Of a stretch of DNA of 64,000 nucleotides, positions 43,975 through 53,795 are shown piece after piece (positions within the stretch are counted from its first letter, which is position 1; every line of letters begins with the position of its first letter). This stretch comes from Streptococcus suis (GTDB taxonomy: Bacteria > Bacillota > Bacilli > Lactobacillales > Streptococcaceae). The notes under the pieces were generated by a model, which saw only the letters and a program-made list of their open reading frames with translations, was not told where the DNA came from and searched no databases. The stretch is taken from positions 1 to 64,000 of the forward strand of contig NZ_POQQ01000057.1 of NCBI RefSeq assembly GCF_002964575.1. Direction: 5' to 3'. The position numbers were made by a program, and so were the translations under genes.

Positions 43975-44155
43975 TTTATTGCGTCGACGAACGAGGAAAC
44001 TTCGTTTCCTTATTTCCAACTTCAAATAATTTCATCATTATTTGAACTCGTTTTGCCGTACCCAAGTACTGTCTACAACAATTGATACGAATTTTATTCG
44101 TGTCATTTCCAACCTCCAAAGGTTTCCCAAACCTTTGGAGCAAGCACTAAAAGTA
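43975..44155 (+). repeat. Hairpin-rich intergenic repeat between fabZ and accC
   Basis: This 296-nt gap has no gene. It contains hairpins GGAAAC/GTTTCC, TTCAAATAAT/ATTATTTGAA and a 12-bp perfect one, CTCCAAAGGTTT/AAACCTTTGGAG (44114-44140, loop CCC). TTTCCAACCTCCAAAGG is shared with the 55-bp array units at 33.7 kb, and TTTGCCGTAC...AAGTACTG with the spacer at 21.6 kb. It is a decayed member of the same repeat family. Confidence 0.6.
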
Positions 44156-44199
44156 AAATGAAGAACTGCTATTGATAACCATTATTTAATATTCTCACC

Positions 44200-44240
44200 T
44201 TGAGATTGTTATAACAATTATTCTATGTTAAAAAGGAGAT
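44200..44240 (+). promoter_or_regulatory. Possible accC promoter
   Basis: TTGAGA (44200-44205) and TATGTT (44224-44229) are 18 nt apart, with a perfect palindrome ATTGTTATAACAAT (44204-44217) over the spacer. AAAAAGGAGAT precedes the start. This suggests the accC-accD-accA genes can be expressed apart from fabK-fabZ. Confidence 0.4.
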
Positions 44241-44250
44241 AGGATTCATC

Positions 44251-45624
44251 ATGTTTGAGAAGATTTTGATTGCCAATCGTGGTGAGATTGCGGTGCGGAT
44301 CATTCGTGCGGCCAGGGAATTAGGGATTGCGACTGTGGCTGTCTATTCAGAGGCTGACAAGGAAGCTCTCCACACCATGTTGGCAGATGAGGCTGTCTGT
44401 ATCGGCCCAGCCCGTTCGACAGACTCCTATCTCAATATGCAGGCAGTCATCTCGGCGGCTGTTGTGACAGGTGCCCAGGCTATTCATCCTGGCTTTGGAT
44501 TTTTGAGTGAAAACTCTAAATTCGCTACCCTCTGTGAAGAGGTCGGTATCAAATTTATCGGGCCTTCGGGGACGGTCATGGATACCATGGGCGATAAAAT
44601 CAATGCACGGGCAGAGATGATTAAGGCCCAAGTGCCTGTCATTCCAGGATCAGACGGCGAAGTTTTGACCAGCCAAGAAGCCCTTGAAATCGCTGAAAAG
44701 ATTGGTTACCCCGTCATGCTCAAGGCATCGGCAGGTGGTGGCGGCAAGGGGATTCGTAAGGTGGAAAAAGCCGAAGACTTAGTGCCAGCCTTCGAATCGG
44801 CTTCCAGCGAAGCCAAGGCAGCCTTTGGCAACGGAGCCATGTATATGGAGCGAGTTGTCTATCCCGCCCGGCATATCGAGGTGCAGATTTTAGCGGATCA
44901 ACACGGCCATGTCATCCATCTGGGAGAACGGGATTGTTCCCTTCAACGCAACAACCAGAAGGTTTTGGAAGAAGCTCCGTCTATCGCCATTGGTCAGACC
45001 ATGCGGGATCGTATCGGTCAAGCAGCTGTGCGGGCAGCCCAGTCTGTTGGCTATGAAAATGCGGGAACCATTGAGTTCCTCTTGGACGAAGCCAAGGGCG
45101 AATTCTACTTCATGGAAATGAACACACGGGTGCAGGTGGAACATCCTGTTACCGAATTTGTCACTGGTGTGGATATTGTCAAGGAGCAAATCAAGATTGC
45201 GGCTGGGCAGGAACTCAGTGTCCGCCAAGAAGATGTGCGGATTACAGGCCATGCCATTGAATGCCGTATCAATGCTGAAAATCCAGCCTTCAACTTCGCC
45301 CCAAGTCCAGGTAAGATTTCCAATCTCTACCTGCCAAGCGGTGGCGTTGGTCTGCGTGTGGACTCGGCAGTTTACCCGGGCTACACTATTCCGGCTTACT
45401 ATGATTCTATGATTGCCAAGGTCATCGTGCATGGGGAAAATCGGTTTGAAGCCCTGATGAAGATGCAGCGAGCTCTCTACGAATTGGAAATTGACGGAGT
45501 GGTGACCAATACCGACTTCCAGCTGGATTTGATTTCCGATAAGCATGTGGTGGCAGGTGATTACGACACTGCCTACCTCATGGAAGAATTTTTACCTCGC
45601 TATCAGGAAGAATTAAAAAAGTAA
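44251..45624 (+). CDS. accC: Biotin carboxylase of acetyl-CoA carboxylase
   Basis: AccC carboxylates the biotin on AccB using ATP and bicarbonate. The 457-aa ATP-grasp protein starts MFEKILIANRGEIAVRIIRA, has the glycine loop KASAGGGGKGIR, the metal-binding FMEMNTRVQVEHPVTE and ends with the C-terminal barrel. It is complete. Confidence 0.96.
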   Translation: MFEKILIANRGEIAVRIIRAARELGIATVAVYSEADKEALHTMLADEAVCIGPARSTDSYLNMQAVISAAVVTGAQAIHPGFGFLSENSKFATLCEEVGIKFIGPSGTVMDTMGDKINARAEMIKAQVPVIPGSDGEVLTSQEALEIAEKIGYPVMLKASAGGGGKGIRKVEKAEDLVPAFESASSEAKAAFGNGAMYMERVVYPARHIEVQILADQHGHVIHLGERDCSLQRNNQKVLEEAPSIAIGQTMRDRIGQAAVRAAQSVGYENAGTIEFLLDEAKGEFYFMEMNTRVQVEHPVTEFVTGVDIVKEQIKIAAGQELSVRQEDVRITGHAIECRINAENPAFNFAPSPGKISNLYLPSGGVGLRVDSAVYPGYTIPAYYDSMIAKVIVHGENRFEALMKMQRALYELEIDGVVTNTDFQLDLISDKHVVAGDYDTAYLMEEFLPRYQEELKK

Positions 45625-45629
45625 ACTAG

Positions 45630-47266
<1,637 letters not shown>

Positions 47267-47275
<9 letters not shown>

Positions 47276-47293
47276 GAAGACCTAGTATTTTTT
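47267..47293 (+). terminator. Terminator of the fab/acc cluster
   Basis: AAATACTAGG pairs perfectly with CCTAGTATTT around AAGA, followed by T residues. The accA TAG stop is in the stem. Confidence 0.88.
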
Positions 47294-47304
47294 CTTGGTT
47301 TTTA

Positions 47305-47333
47305 TTGACAAAATATTTGTATTATTGTAAAAT
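47305..47333 (+). promoter_or_regulatory. Promoter of the CPBP pair
   Basis: TTGACA (47305-47310), 17-nt spacer, TAAAAT (47328-47333). This is close to consensus. Confidence 0.6.
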
Positions 47334-47417
47334 TGTTTTATATAAACAATACAAAAAATATAGGCGTCAGGATATATTCTATATAGTCGATGTTCTGTAG
47401 TAGTAAAGGAGATTGGT

Positions 47418-48080
47418 GTGGAAAAATTTAGGTATTGTATGAAATGGCTTGGTCGAAAACTTTGGATATTACTGAGAGTTTTTGGTTTTATGCTGATTGC
47501 AGCTCTTCCAGATTTGATTTTGGATGCGTCTTCTTCGCCAGTAGCTCAATATGTTGCAGGTCTGATCTCGCTGATTGTGCTTGCGTTTATGTGCTGGCGA
47601 GCTGAGAGGAATGGAATTGCCATTTGGGATAGAAAAATCCTGACCTGGAAGGGCTTTGGGTTGGTAGCACTAACATTTTCCGTAGCTTATTTAAGTAAAA
47701 AGCTGGGTTATTTTATTATGGATTTTCAAGGGATAGAGGATACTGCCAATCAGCTTGATATTGAAACGATTTTGCAGAAGATTCCAGCTTGGCTAGCCTT
47801 CATAAATTTTGTATGTCTACCTGCTATTTCAGAAGAAATAATTGTTAGAGGTTATCTGTTCAAGAAGTTATTTGAAAAGTACAAGGTTTTGGGAATTGTA
47901 GTATCAGGCTTGATTTTTGCCTTCTTGCATGGACCGACAGATTTGGGTTCTTGGATTATTTACGCAAGCCCGGGTTTCTTATTGGGCTACCTCTATTACA
48001 AAACTGACTATCTTATCTACCCCATTGCAGTACATTTTATTAATAACGCTTGGGCCTTTTTGGCTTACTATTATCTATAG
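47418..48080 (+). CDS. CPBP-family intramembrane metalloprotease (copy 1)
   Basis: The 220-aa membrane protein has about six to seven hydrophobic segments and the three Abi/CPBP motifs: SEEIIVRGYLFKKL (EExxxR), FAFLHGPTD and HFINNAW. The Glu and His residues form the presumed metal site. In streptococci and lactobacilli, members are linked to bacteriocin self-immunity or to protein prenyl-type processing. The start is GTG at 47418 after AAAGGAGATT. No bacteriocin gene is visible nearby. Confidence 0.85.
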   Translation: MEKFRYCMKWLGRKLWILLRVFGFMLIAALPDLILDASSSPVAQYVAGLISLIVLAFMCWRAERNGIAIWDRKILTWKGFGLVALTFSVAYLSKKLGYFIMDFQGIEDTANQLDIETILQKIPAWLAFINFVCLPAISEEIIVRGYLFKKLFEKYKVLGIVVSGLIFAFLHGPTDLGSWIIYASPGFLLGYLYYKTDYLIYPIAVHFINNAWAFLAYYYL

Positions 48081-48138
48081 TTTTTGAGCAAGAAGGTATG
48101 GACATGGTCTACATGGAGAAGTGGATAGGAGTTTGGAA

Positions 48139-48807
48139 ATGCTAGAAACATTCAGTCAAAAATTAGAGTGGTTTTGTCGGAAAATCTGGATTTTACTGCT
48201 GGCCTTTCTATTGTTGCTTCTCGATCATATTCCAATTTCTATATTGGAACAATCAACCTCGCAAGTCGCTCAATGGACTGTAGGCCTATCTTCTATTGGA
48301 ATAATGGTCTTTATGTGTTGGTTGGCAGAAAGGAAAGGGCTAGCCATTTGGGATAGAAAAATCTTAACTTGGAAGGGTCTGGGTATTATTCTCTTAACCT
48401 ATATTGTGGCTCAGTTATTCAAGTATCTCGGGCAGTTTATCATGGACCTTCAAGGGATTGAAGATACCGCTAATCAGATTGGCATTGAAAAGTTGTTACA
48501 AACGATACCCTTTTGGTTAGCCTTTGTAAGAATAGCCTGTCAGGCAGCCATTACCGAGGAGATCATTGTCAGAGGCTATCTATTCAAAAAGTTATTTGAA
48601 AAGCACAAGATCCTAGGAATTGTAGTATCTGGTTTGATTTTTGCCTTCTTACATGGACCGACAGATTTGGGATCTTGGATCATTTATGCCAGCCCAGGAT
48701 TTTTAATGGCTTATCTCTACTACAAGACAGATTACCTCATCTATCCCATGGCAGTGCATTTTATCAATAATGCCTGGTCGGTGGTGGCATTCTACTATTT
48801 TCAATAA
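48139..48807 (+). CDS. CPBP-family intramembrane metalloprotease (copy 2)
   Basis: This is a tandem duplicate of the preceding gene, 222 aa, with TEEIIVRGYLFKKL, FAFLHGPTD and HFINNAW conserved. The C-terminal 90 residues of the two proteins are almost identical, while the N-terminal membrane part differs, as expected if the two have different partners. I chose the ATG at 48139, 7 nt after AGGAG; a GTG at 48121 is the alternative. Confidence 0.83.
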   Translation: MLETFSQKLEWFCRKIWILLLAFLLLLLDHIPISILEQSTSQVAQWTVGLSSIGIMVFMCWLAERKGLAIWDRKILTWKGLGIILLTYIVAQLFKYLGQFIMDLQGIEDTANQIGIEKLLQTIPFWLAFVRIACQAAITEEIIVRGYLFKKLFEKHKILGIVVSGLIFAFLHGPTDLGSWIIYASPGFLMAYLYYKTDYLIYPMAVHFINNAWSVVAFYYFQ

Positions 48808-48811
48808 GGGA

Positions 48812-48847
48812 AACGAAAAGACGATTCCGTTCGGAGTCGTCTTTTTG
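48812..48847. terminator. Terminator between CPBP genes and the recombinase
   Basis: AAAAGACGA and TCGTCTTTTT, with TCC/GGA inside, form a strong stem with T and A runs on both sides. It can end transcription from both directions. Confidence 0.8.
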
Positions 48848-48867
48848 CCAAGGTAGAAATATGGAAT

Positions 48868-49793
48868 TTAACAAAGCCCTGAGAGTGACCGCATGATCAA
48901 ATCAACATCTTGGTTTTCCAATTCACGAATGATGTGAAGATAGGTCTTTTGGGTTGTTGTCATGCTTGCGTGACCAAGCCGTCTAGCGACACTGGCGATG
49001 GATACACCAGCAAATAATAAAATCGAGGCGTGCGTATGCCTAAGAGCATGAATAGTGATGATAGGGAGATTTGCACTTAGACAGCGTTTTTCAAGAACAG
49101 CATTGATAGTAGAGTTGTAAATCCGCTCTTTCTTCACGAAAAGTAAGTCATCGGGTTGGCTACCTTGCAATAAGTTGGCGAATTGCGTACTGGTTTGCCA
49201 GTCAAGTTGGATTTTCCGGACAGAAGATTTATTTTTTGTAGGTAAAAAACCGCCTCCTCCTTTATAATTCCATGTTTTGTCAATGGTTAGTAGTTGGCGG
49301 TGAAAATCAAAGTCTTGGGTGGTCAGAGCGAGGGCTTCGGAGAATCGAATACCTGTTTTGGCAACCAATAGGATGAGCCAATCCCAATTTAAGTTTTCAC
49401 CGAGATGTAATTCTTGTATCAACTGATGAAGTTCAAATTGGCTGAGGTATTTTGTTTTCTTCTTTCGAGGAAGTTTTCCCTTGATAATCACCTTGCGGGT
49501 CGGATCTCGCTCTAGGATACCCTCGTCAACAGCATCTAAAATGGCTCCTTTCAACTGATGATGAAAATCCATGGTTGTCTGTCGTTCATGTGTTTTTGCA
49601 TAGCTGTTGATCAACTCTTGGTAACGAAGTCGATTCAAATCCTCTAACAATAGATTGGGAGCGAGTCTGATGATCCATTGCAATGTCATACGATATTTTT
49701 TAAGGTGATTTCGCGGATTGCTCCTTCCTTATAAACCTGAAGCCAGTTTGCATAGTAGTGATGGAAAAGTATTTTTTCTTCTGATAAGTTCAT
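48868..49793 (-). pseudogene. Tyrosine recombinase, frameshifted in an A tract
   Basis: The catalytic part (273 aa from ATG 49689) is complete: Arg115 in TGIRFSEAL, Lys152, His214 and Arg217 in HALRHTHAS, His240 in LGHAS and nucleophile Tyr250. It resembles the CreX/PsrA recombinases next to phase-variable hsdS genes. The natural start is ATG 49793, after AAAAGGAGG, and encodes MNLSEEKILFHHYYANWLQV; this reading frame stops at TGA 49688-49686 after 35 codons. Adding one A to the A6 run (49696-49701) would give LKKYRMTLQW and join both parts to about 309 aa. ATGA coupling could also restart translation. Confidence 0.82.
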
Positions 49794-49821
49794 AGCAGAA
49801 CCTCCTTTTTTAATTTTTAAA

Positions 49822-49885
49822 AATTACATAATAAGTTGACAAAACAATGGGAAGTTGCTATACTTATTTTAACAAAAATGTAATT
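49822..49885. promoter_or_regulatory. Promoter flanked by an inverted repeat
   Basis: TTGACA (49836-49841) and TATACT (49859-49864) are 17 nt apart, a near-consensus promoter for the restriction genes. AATTACAT (49822-49829) and ATGTAATT (49878-49885) form an inverted repeat around it, which looks like a two-site operator or looping arrangement. The recombinase gene reads away on the other side. Confidence 0.7.
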
Positions 49886-49913
49886 ATAAAAAATTTCAAA
49901 AGAAAGGGTGCTT

Positions 49914-50489
49914 ATGAAACTGGAAGAATTAGCTCTCTTTACGGGCGGAAGCTTGCAAGTTCGATTGGATGCAACCGGTTTGGAAGATATTAAGGCCTAT
50001 GTTCTCTACAATCAGCAACATCATCAATTAGATGGTTATGAAGTGATAGAGGAAACAGTAGACAGTCGGACGGTGAGGACGGACAGAGAAGTGACCTTGC
50101 TAAAGGAAGGGGACTTGCTCTTTAGTTTGCTATCTGGAAAGGCTGTTTTAGTGAGAGCGGAACACGCAGGCTTCCTTTATACACAGAACTATATCAAAAT
50201 TGATCCGATTGCACAGCTTGACAAAGCTTTCTTGCTCTATCTTATCAATGAATCCTCTGATATTAGACGGCAGTTTTACCAAAGCTTACAAGGTAGTGAG
50301 GTATTAAAATACACAGTAAAACAATTGAAAAGTTTACAATTAGGTCCCTTGCCAGATTTGGACATGCAGGTTAGATTAGGGCGGGTTTACTTGGATGGAT
50401 TAGCCTTACGGCATAAGCGTTTCTCATACGCACAAGGGGATTTTTCTCGATTAACACATTTGATAAAGGAGGTTTACACACATGAATGA
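49914..50489 (+). CDS. Small HsdS-like protein with one TRD-type domain
   Basis: I do not recognise a named family, but the 191-aa protein has the layout of a half HsdS: KLEELALFTGGSL at the start, LLKEGDLLFSLL in the middle, and QGSEVLKYTVKQLKSLQLGPLPDLDMQVRLGRVYLDGLALRH near the end, like the GS..YT.K.L....LP..EQ..I pattern after a target-recognition domain. It has no second TRD and no WKQRKLGE or EQEAIGSFF repeats. It overlaps hsdR by 8 nt. It might be a half-specificity subunit, a decoy or a regulator. I chose ATG 49914. Confidence 0.6.
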   Translation: MKLEELALFTGGSLQVRLDATGLEDIKAYVLYNQQHHQLDGYEVIEETVDSRTVRTDREVTLLKEGDLLFSLLSGKAVLVRAEHAGFLYTQNYIKIDPIAQLDKAFLLYLINESSDIRRQFYQSLQGSEVLKYTVKQLKSLQLGPLPDLDMQVRLGRVYLDGLALRHKRFSYAQGDFSRLTHLIKEVYTHE

Positions 50490-53400
50490 ATTAGCATTTG
50501 AAACAGAATTGATTCAATATATTACAACAGGGACTATTACACATCCAGAACACCTAGAAGGTCTAGAATGGTCTGTTAGTGATTCTTCTACCCTTTATGC
50601 AGTCAAGTCTAAGCTATGGACCTATGAGCCGACTATCAAAACAACTGAGCAATTGTGGGAAAATTTTCGGACGATTCTCTGGCAACATAATCAGCATCGA
50701 TTGGACAAACCCCTGAGTGATACGGAGTTTGCTCAAGTTAAGCAGATTATTTCAGATCTCAAGACTCCCTATGAGGCTGGTCAGTTTTTATATGGTGTCA
50801 GTGGGGTTTCAGAATTAGAGATTACGCTTGATGATGGACGGCATACATTCTTGACGGTATTTGACCAACGAAAGATAGGTGGCGGGGATACGGTCTATCA
50901 AGTGGTGAACCAAATCCATCGTGCTCCAAAAATCCCTGGACGGCAGGAGCGTCGGTTTGACACGACCTTACTGATTAACGGCTTACCTATTATTCAAATC
51001 GAAGAGAAAAAAGATACTCGGAATGTTGACGAAGCATTGAACCAAATGCACCAATACATCCAAGAACGGCAATATACGGATATTTTTTCCACCTTACAGA
51101 TACTGGTTGGCATCACTCCAAACAATGTTCGCTACATGGCCAATACCACTGCGGAGAAATTCAATAAGGACTTTGCTTTCCACTGGCAACGCAAGTCTGA
51201 TGGTGGCAAGGTTCGGAATTGGAAAGAGTTTGCAGATTCTATGCTCAGCATTCCCATGGCCCATCAGATGGCGACCAACTATATGATATTAGATGGTACA
51301 CCGCAGAAACAAATGTTGAAAGTTATGCGTCCCTATCAAGTTTACGCCACTCAGGCAGTCATTGAGGGGATTAAAAAAGTGGATTTTGAACTAGGCTGCA
51401 ATAAGATTGGCTATATTTGGCATACAACAGGTTCAGGTAAGACCATCACTAGTTTCAAAACTGCTTGGCTAGCTAGTCGAATGCCAAAGGTGGACAAGGT
51501 TGTCTTTCTAGTGGACCGTATTGCCTTGACCAATCAAACCAAGGATGACTACCTGGCCTATGACCCGGAAGCAGGGGAAAATAGCTTTGGTAGTATCCGT
51601 GAAACTCAGAATACCACAGCCTTGGCGCGACAGCTGTCCAGTAAGGATAATGGGATTATCGTCACCTCTGTGCAAAAATTGGACACACTGGTGAAGAGGA
51701 AGTCCTTCAAATCCCCAGATAAGCATATCGTGTTTATCGTTGATGAAGCCCATCGGTCAACAGGTGGAGATAGTTTTGCAGGTATTCAAAAAGCCTTTAA
51801 AAAAGCGGCTTGGATTGGCTATACAGGAACTCCCAACCTAGATGATACAGGAGCTAGTCTGCGGACGCAAGATATCTTCGGTCCCCTTCTTCATGCCTAC
51901 ACTATTAAAAATGCCATTAGTGATCGCAATGTACTAGGGTTTAAGGTGGATTTTGAAACGACCATCAATCAGGAACACATGAAAACAACCTACTTGCCAG
52001 ATTTTTACAGGCAGAAATATCCGAGTTGGACAAGTGCACAGATTGAGGAAAAGATTGCCAATCTAAGTCCAGATGATATGGATGATGCGGTGACTTCCAG
52101 TGTTTATGATGAAAATCCAGAGCATGTCCGCTTGGTCGTTGAAGATGTCTTCAAACACTGGGCAAATCGCTCTGGTAGTGGTCGTTACAATGCCTTATTT
52201 ACCACTCATGTAGGCGGTGGCAAAGCCTCCACGCCCATGGCCATGATGTATTTCAGGGAGTTTCAACGGACTAATCAACTGCATCGGGAGCAAGGTGGCT
52301 TGGTCTTGAAAGTGGGTGTTACATTTGCCTTGAATACTCAAAACAACAATAGCATGGTCGAGTCAAATACTGGTTTGCTGGAAGCTATTGAGGTCTATAA
52401 TGCAGAATTTGGGACATCCTTTGGCTTGTCAGATGTTTCTGCTTATACAGAAGACCTGGTTAGTCGTTTGAACAGAACGGCCAAGGACAAGAACTATTTG
52501 GATCTAGTGATTGTTGTAGATCAGCTTTTGACAGGTTTTAATGCTCCTGAACTCAATACTTTGTATGTTGACCGAACCCTAAAAGGTGCCAGTCTTATCC
52601 AGGCTTACTCCCGCACCAATCGTGTGGAGGATATGGATAAGAAACCTTTCGGACGTGTGGTCAATTACCGCTGGCCTGCCCATAATGAGAAATTGATGAA
52701 CCAGGCCTTGGCCATCTATGCAGATGATAGTGCAGCCAATTTGTCAGATGAGGAACAAAAAAATAATAACGAAAAAAATGGATTGGTAGCAAAACCCTTC
52801 AAGGAAGTGTTTGCTGAGGTAAAACAAACTGTCGAACAATTGAGAAAGTTGACAGATGATTTCAATGATATTCCGAAGTCTGAGAAAAAGCGTGAAGATA
52901 TGTTGGAATTGCTTCGTGCATACAATCAAGGCATGTCCAAGCTCAAACAGTACCAGCCTGAGTTAGTCGATGGAGTATTGGAGGGATTTGATTATAATCA
53001 ACCAGAGCGTTTCATTGAAAGCTTGGGAATGTCAGTAGAGGAAGAAAAACTCTTGACGACGGTTTTGGCAAACGAATTGAAACGAGCCTTGGCTAAAGAG
53101 CAAAAAGTAAGCATTCATCAGATCGAACTCAAGATGACTCATATCAAGGAAGTGACGATTGACTACGATAAATTGACAGAATTAGTAGAACTCTTGCTGA
53201 ATCAGGTTCATGATGAGAAGATGATAGAAGCGGCAGCTACTAAGGATGAATTAGACAGATTCGCCAGTGGTTTGGACGATCATAACTACGCAGATCAGAT
53301 CCGTCAGACAGGGGATGCCATCTACCGAGGAGATTTCCCAACAAAAGATATGAATATGACTTATCCAGTCAAGGGTATCGATAGCCAGAAGATTATCCAA

Positions 53401-53688
53401 GATGCTTCGCACGTTTACATTGACAAGAAACTCTTTGCTTTCCGAATCCAATGGGGGCTGACTGAGCATATTCGCAACCAAGAACTGCGGGAGTTGATGG
53501 CACCACACCGCTATGGTCAGAAGGATTTGGATGATACGGGTCACTTGCGTGCTTTGATAAAAGAAGCCAGTCGAGATTATCAGACCAGGGCAGATGACGA
53601 TACTGTCAAAGGACTAGGAAAGATTCAATACCGCAATCAATTACGACAGGCCATCTATGATTTGGCAGATGACTTGGTTGGTCAATAG
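50482..53688 (+). CDS. hsdR: Type I restriction enzyme, R subunit
   Basis: HsdR is the motor and nuclease of the type I complex. The 1068-aa protein has an N-terminal nuclease domain with the lysine-containing IIQIEEKK near residue 172, helicase motif I HTTGSGKTITS near 315, DEAH near 420 (FIVDEAHRS), and later helicase motifs (TGFNAPELNTLYVDR, QAYSRTNRV). The C-terminal part would bind HsdM/HsdS. It is complete. The ATG at 50482 is preceded by AAAGGAGG. Confidence 0.95.
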   Translation: MNELAFETELIQYITTGTITHPEHLEGLEWSVSDSSTLYAVKSKLWTYEPTIKTTEQLWENFRTILWQHNQHRLDKPLSDTEFAQVKQIISDLKTPYEAGQFLYGVSGVSELEITLDDGRHTFLTVFDQRKIGGGDTVYQVVNQIHRAPKIPGRQERRFDTTLLINGLPIIQIEEKKDTRNVDEALNQMHQYIQERQYTDIFSTLQILVGITPNNVRYMANTTAEKFNKDFAFHWQRKSDGGKVRNWKEFADSMLSIPMAHQMATNYMILDGTPQKQMLKVMRPYQVYATQAVIEGIKKVDFELGCNKIGYIWHTTGSGKTITSFKTAWLASRMPKVDKVVFLVDRIALTNQTKDDYLAYDPEAGENSFGSIRETQNTTALARQLSSKDNGIIVTSVQKLDTLVKRKSFKSPDKHIVFIVDEAHRSTGGDSFAGIQKAFKKAAWIGYTGTPNLDDTGASLRTQDIFGPLLHAYTIKNAISDRNVLGFKVDFETTINQEHMKTTYLPDFYRQKYPSWTSAQIEEKIANLSPDDMDDAVTSSVYDENPEHVRLVVEDVFKHWANRSGSGRYNALFTTHVGGGKASTPMAMMYFREFQRTNQLHREQGGLVLKVGVTFALNTQNNNSMVESNTGLLEAIEVYNAEFGTSFGLSDVSAYTEDLVSRLNRTAKDKNYLDLVIVVDQLLTGFNAPELNTLYVDRTLKGASLIQAYSRTNRVEDMDKKPFGRVVNYRWPAHNEKLMNQALAIYADDSAANLSDEEQKNNNEKNGLVAKPFKEVFAEVKQTVEQLRKLTDDFNDIPKSEKKREDMLELLRAYNQGMSKLKQYQPELVDGVLEGFDYNQPERFIESLGMSVEEEKLLTTVLANELKRALAKEQKVSIHQIELKMTHIKEVTIDYDKLTELVELLLNQVHDEKMIEAAATKDELDRFASGLDDHNYADQIRQTGDAIYRGDFPTKDMNMTYPVKGIDSQKIIQDASHVYIDKKLFAFRIQWGLTEHIRNQELRELMAPHRYGQKDLDDTGHLRALIKEASRDYQTRADDDTVKGLGKIQYRNQLRQAIYDLADDLVGQ

Positions 53689-53689
53689 C

Positions 53690-53719
53690 TTGCGATTTTG
53701 TCGGATGGTAGCGTATAAT
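53690..53719 (+). promoter_or_regulatory. Possible promoter before hsdS
   Basis: TTGCGA (53690-53695) and TATAAT (53714-53719) lie 18 nt apart, inside an inverted repeat TCGGATG (53701-53707) ... CATCCGA (53730s). hsdS may therefore be expressed apart from hsdR. Confidence 0.45.
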
Positions 53720-53795
53720 AGAATGGAAATCATCCGAAAAATTGCAAAAATAACTTTCAGAAATAAAAGAAAAGGAAAGTAGATTAGGAGGGACT

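Noticed and set aside
44890..45546. 218-aa minus-strand frame opposite accC
   Set aside because: AccC is complete with all ATP-grasp motifs; the reverse frame has no RBS or recognisable domain.
48868..49689. Integron or phage integrase
   Set aside because: No phage, cassette or attachment-site structure is visible; the sequence and place fit the recombinases beside streptococcal hsdS genes.
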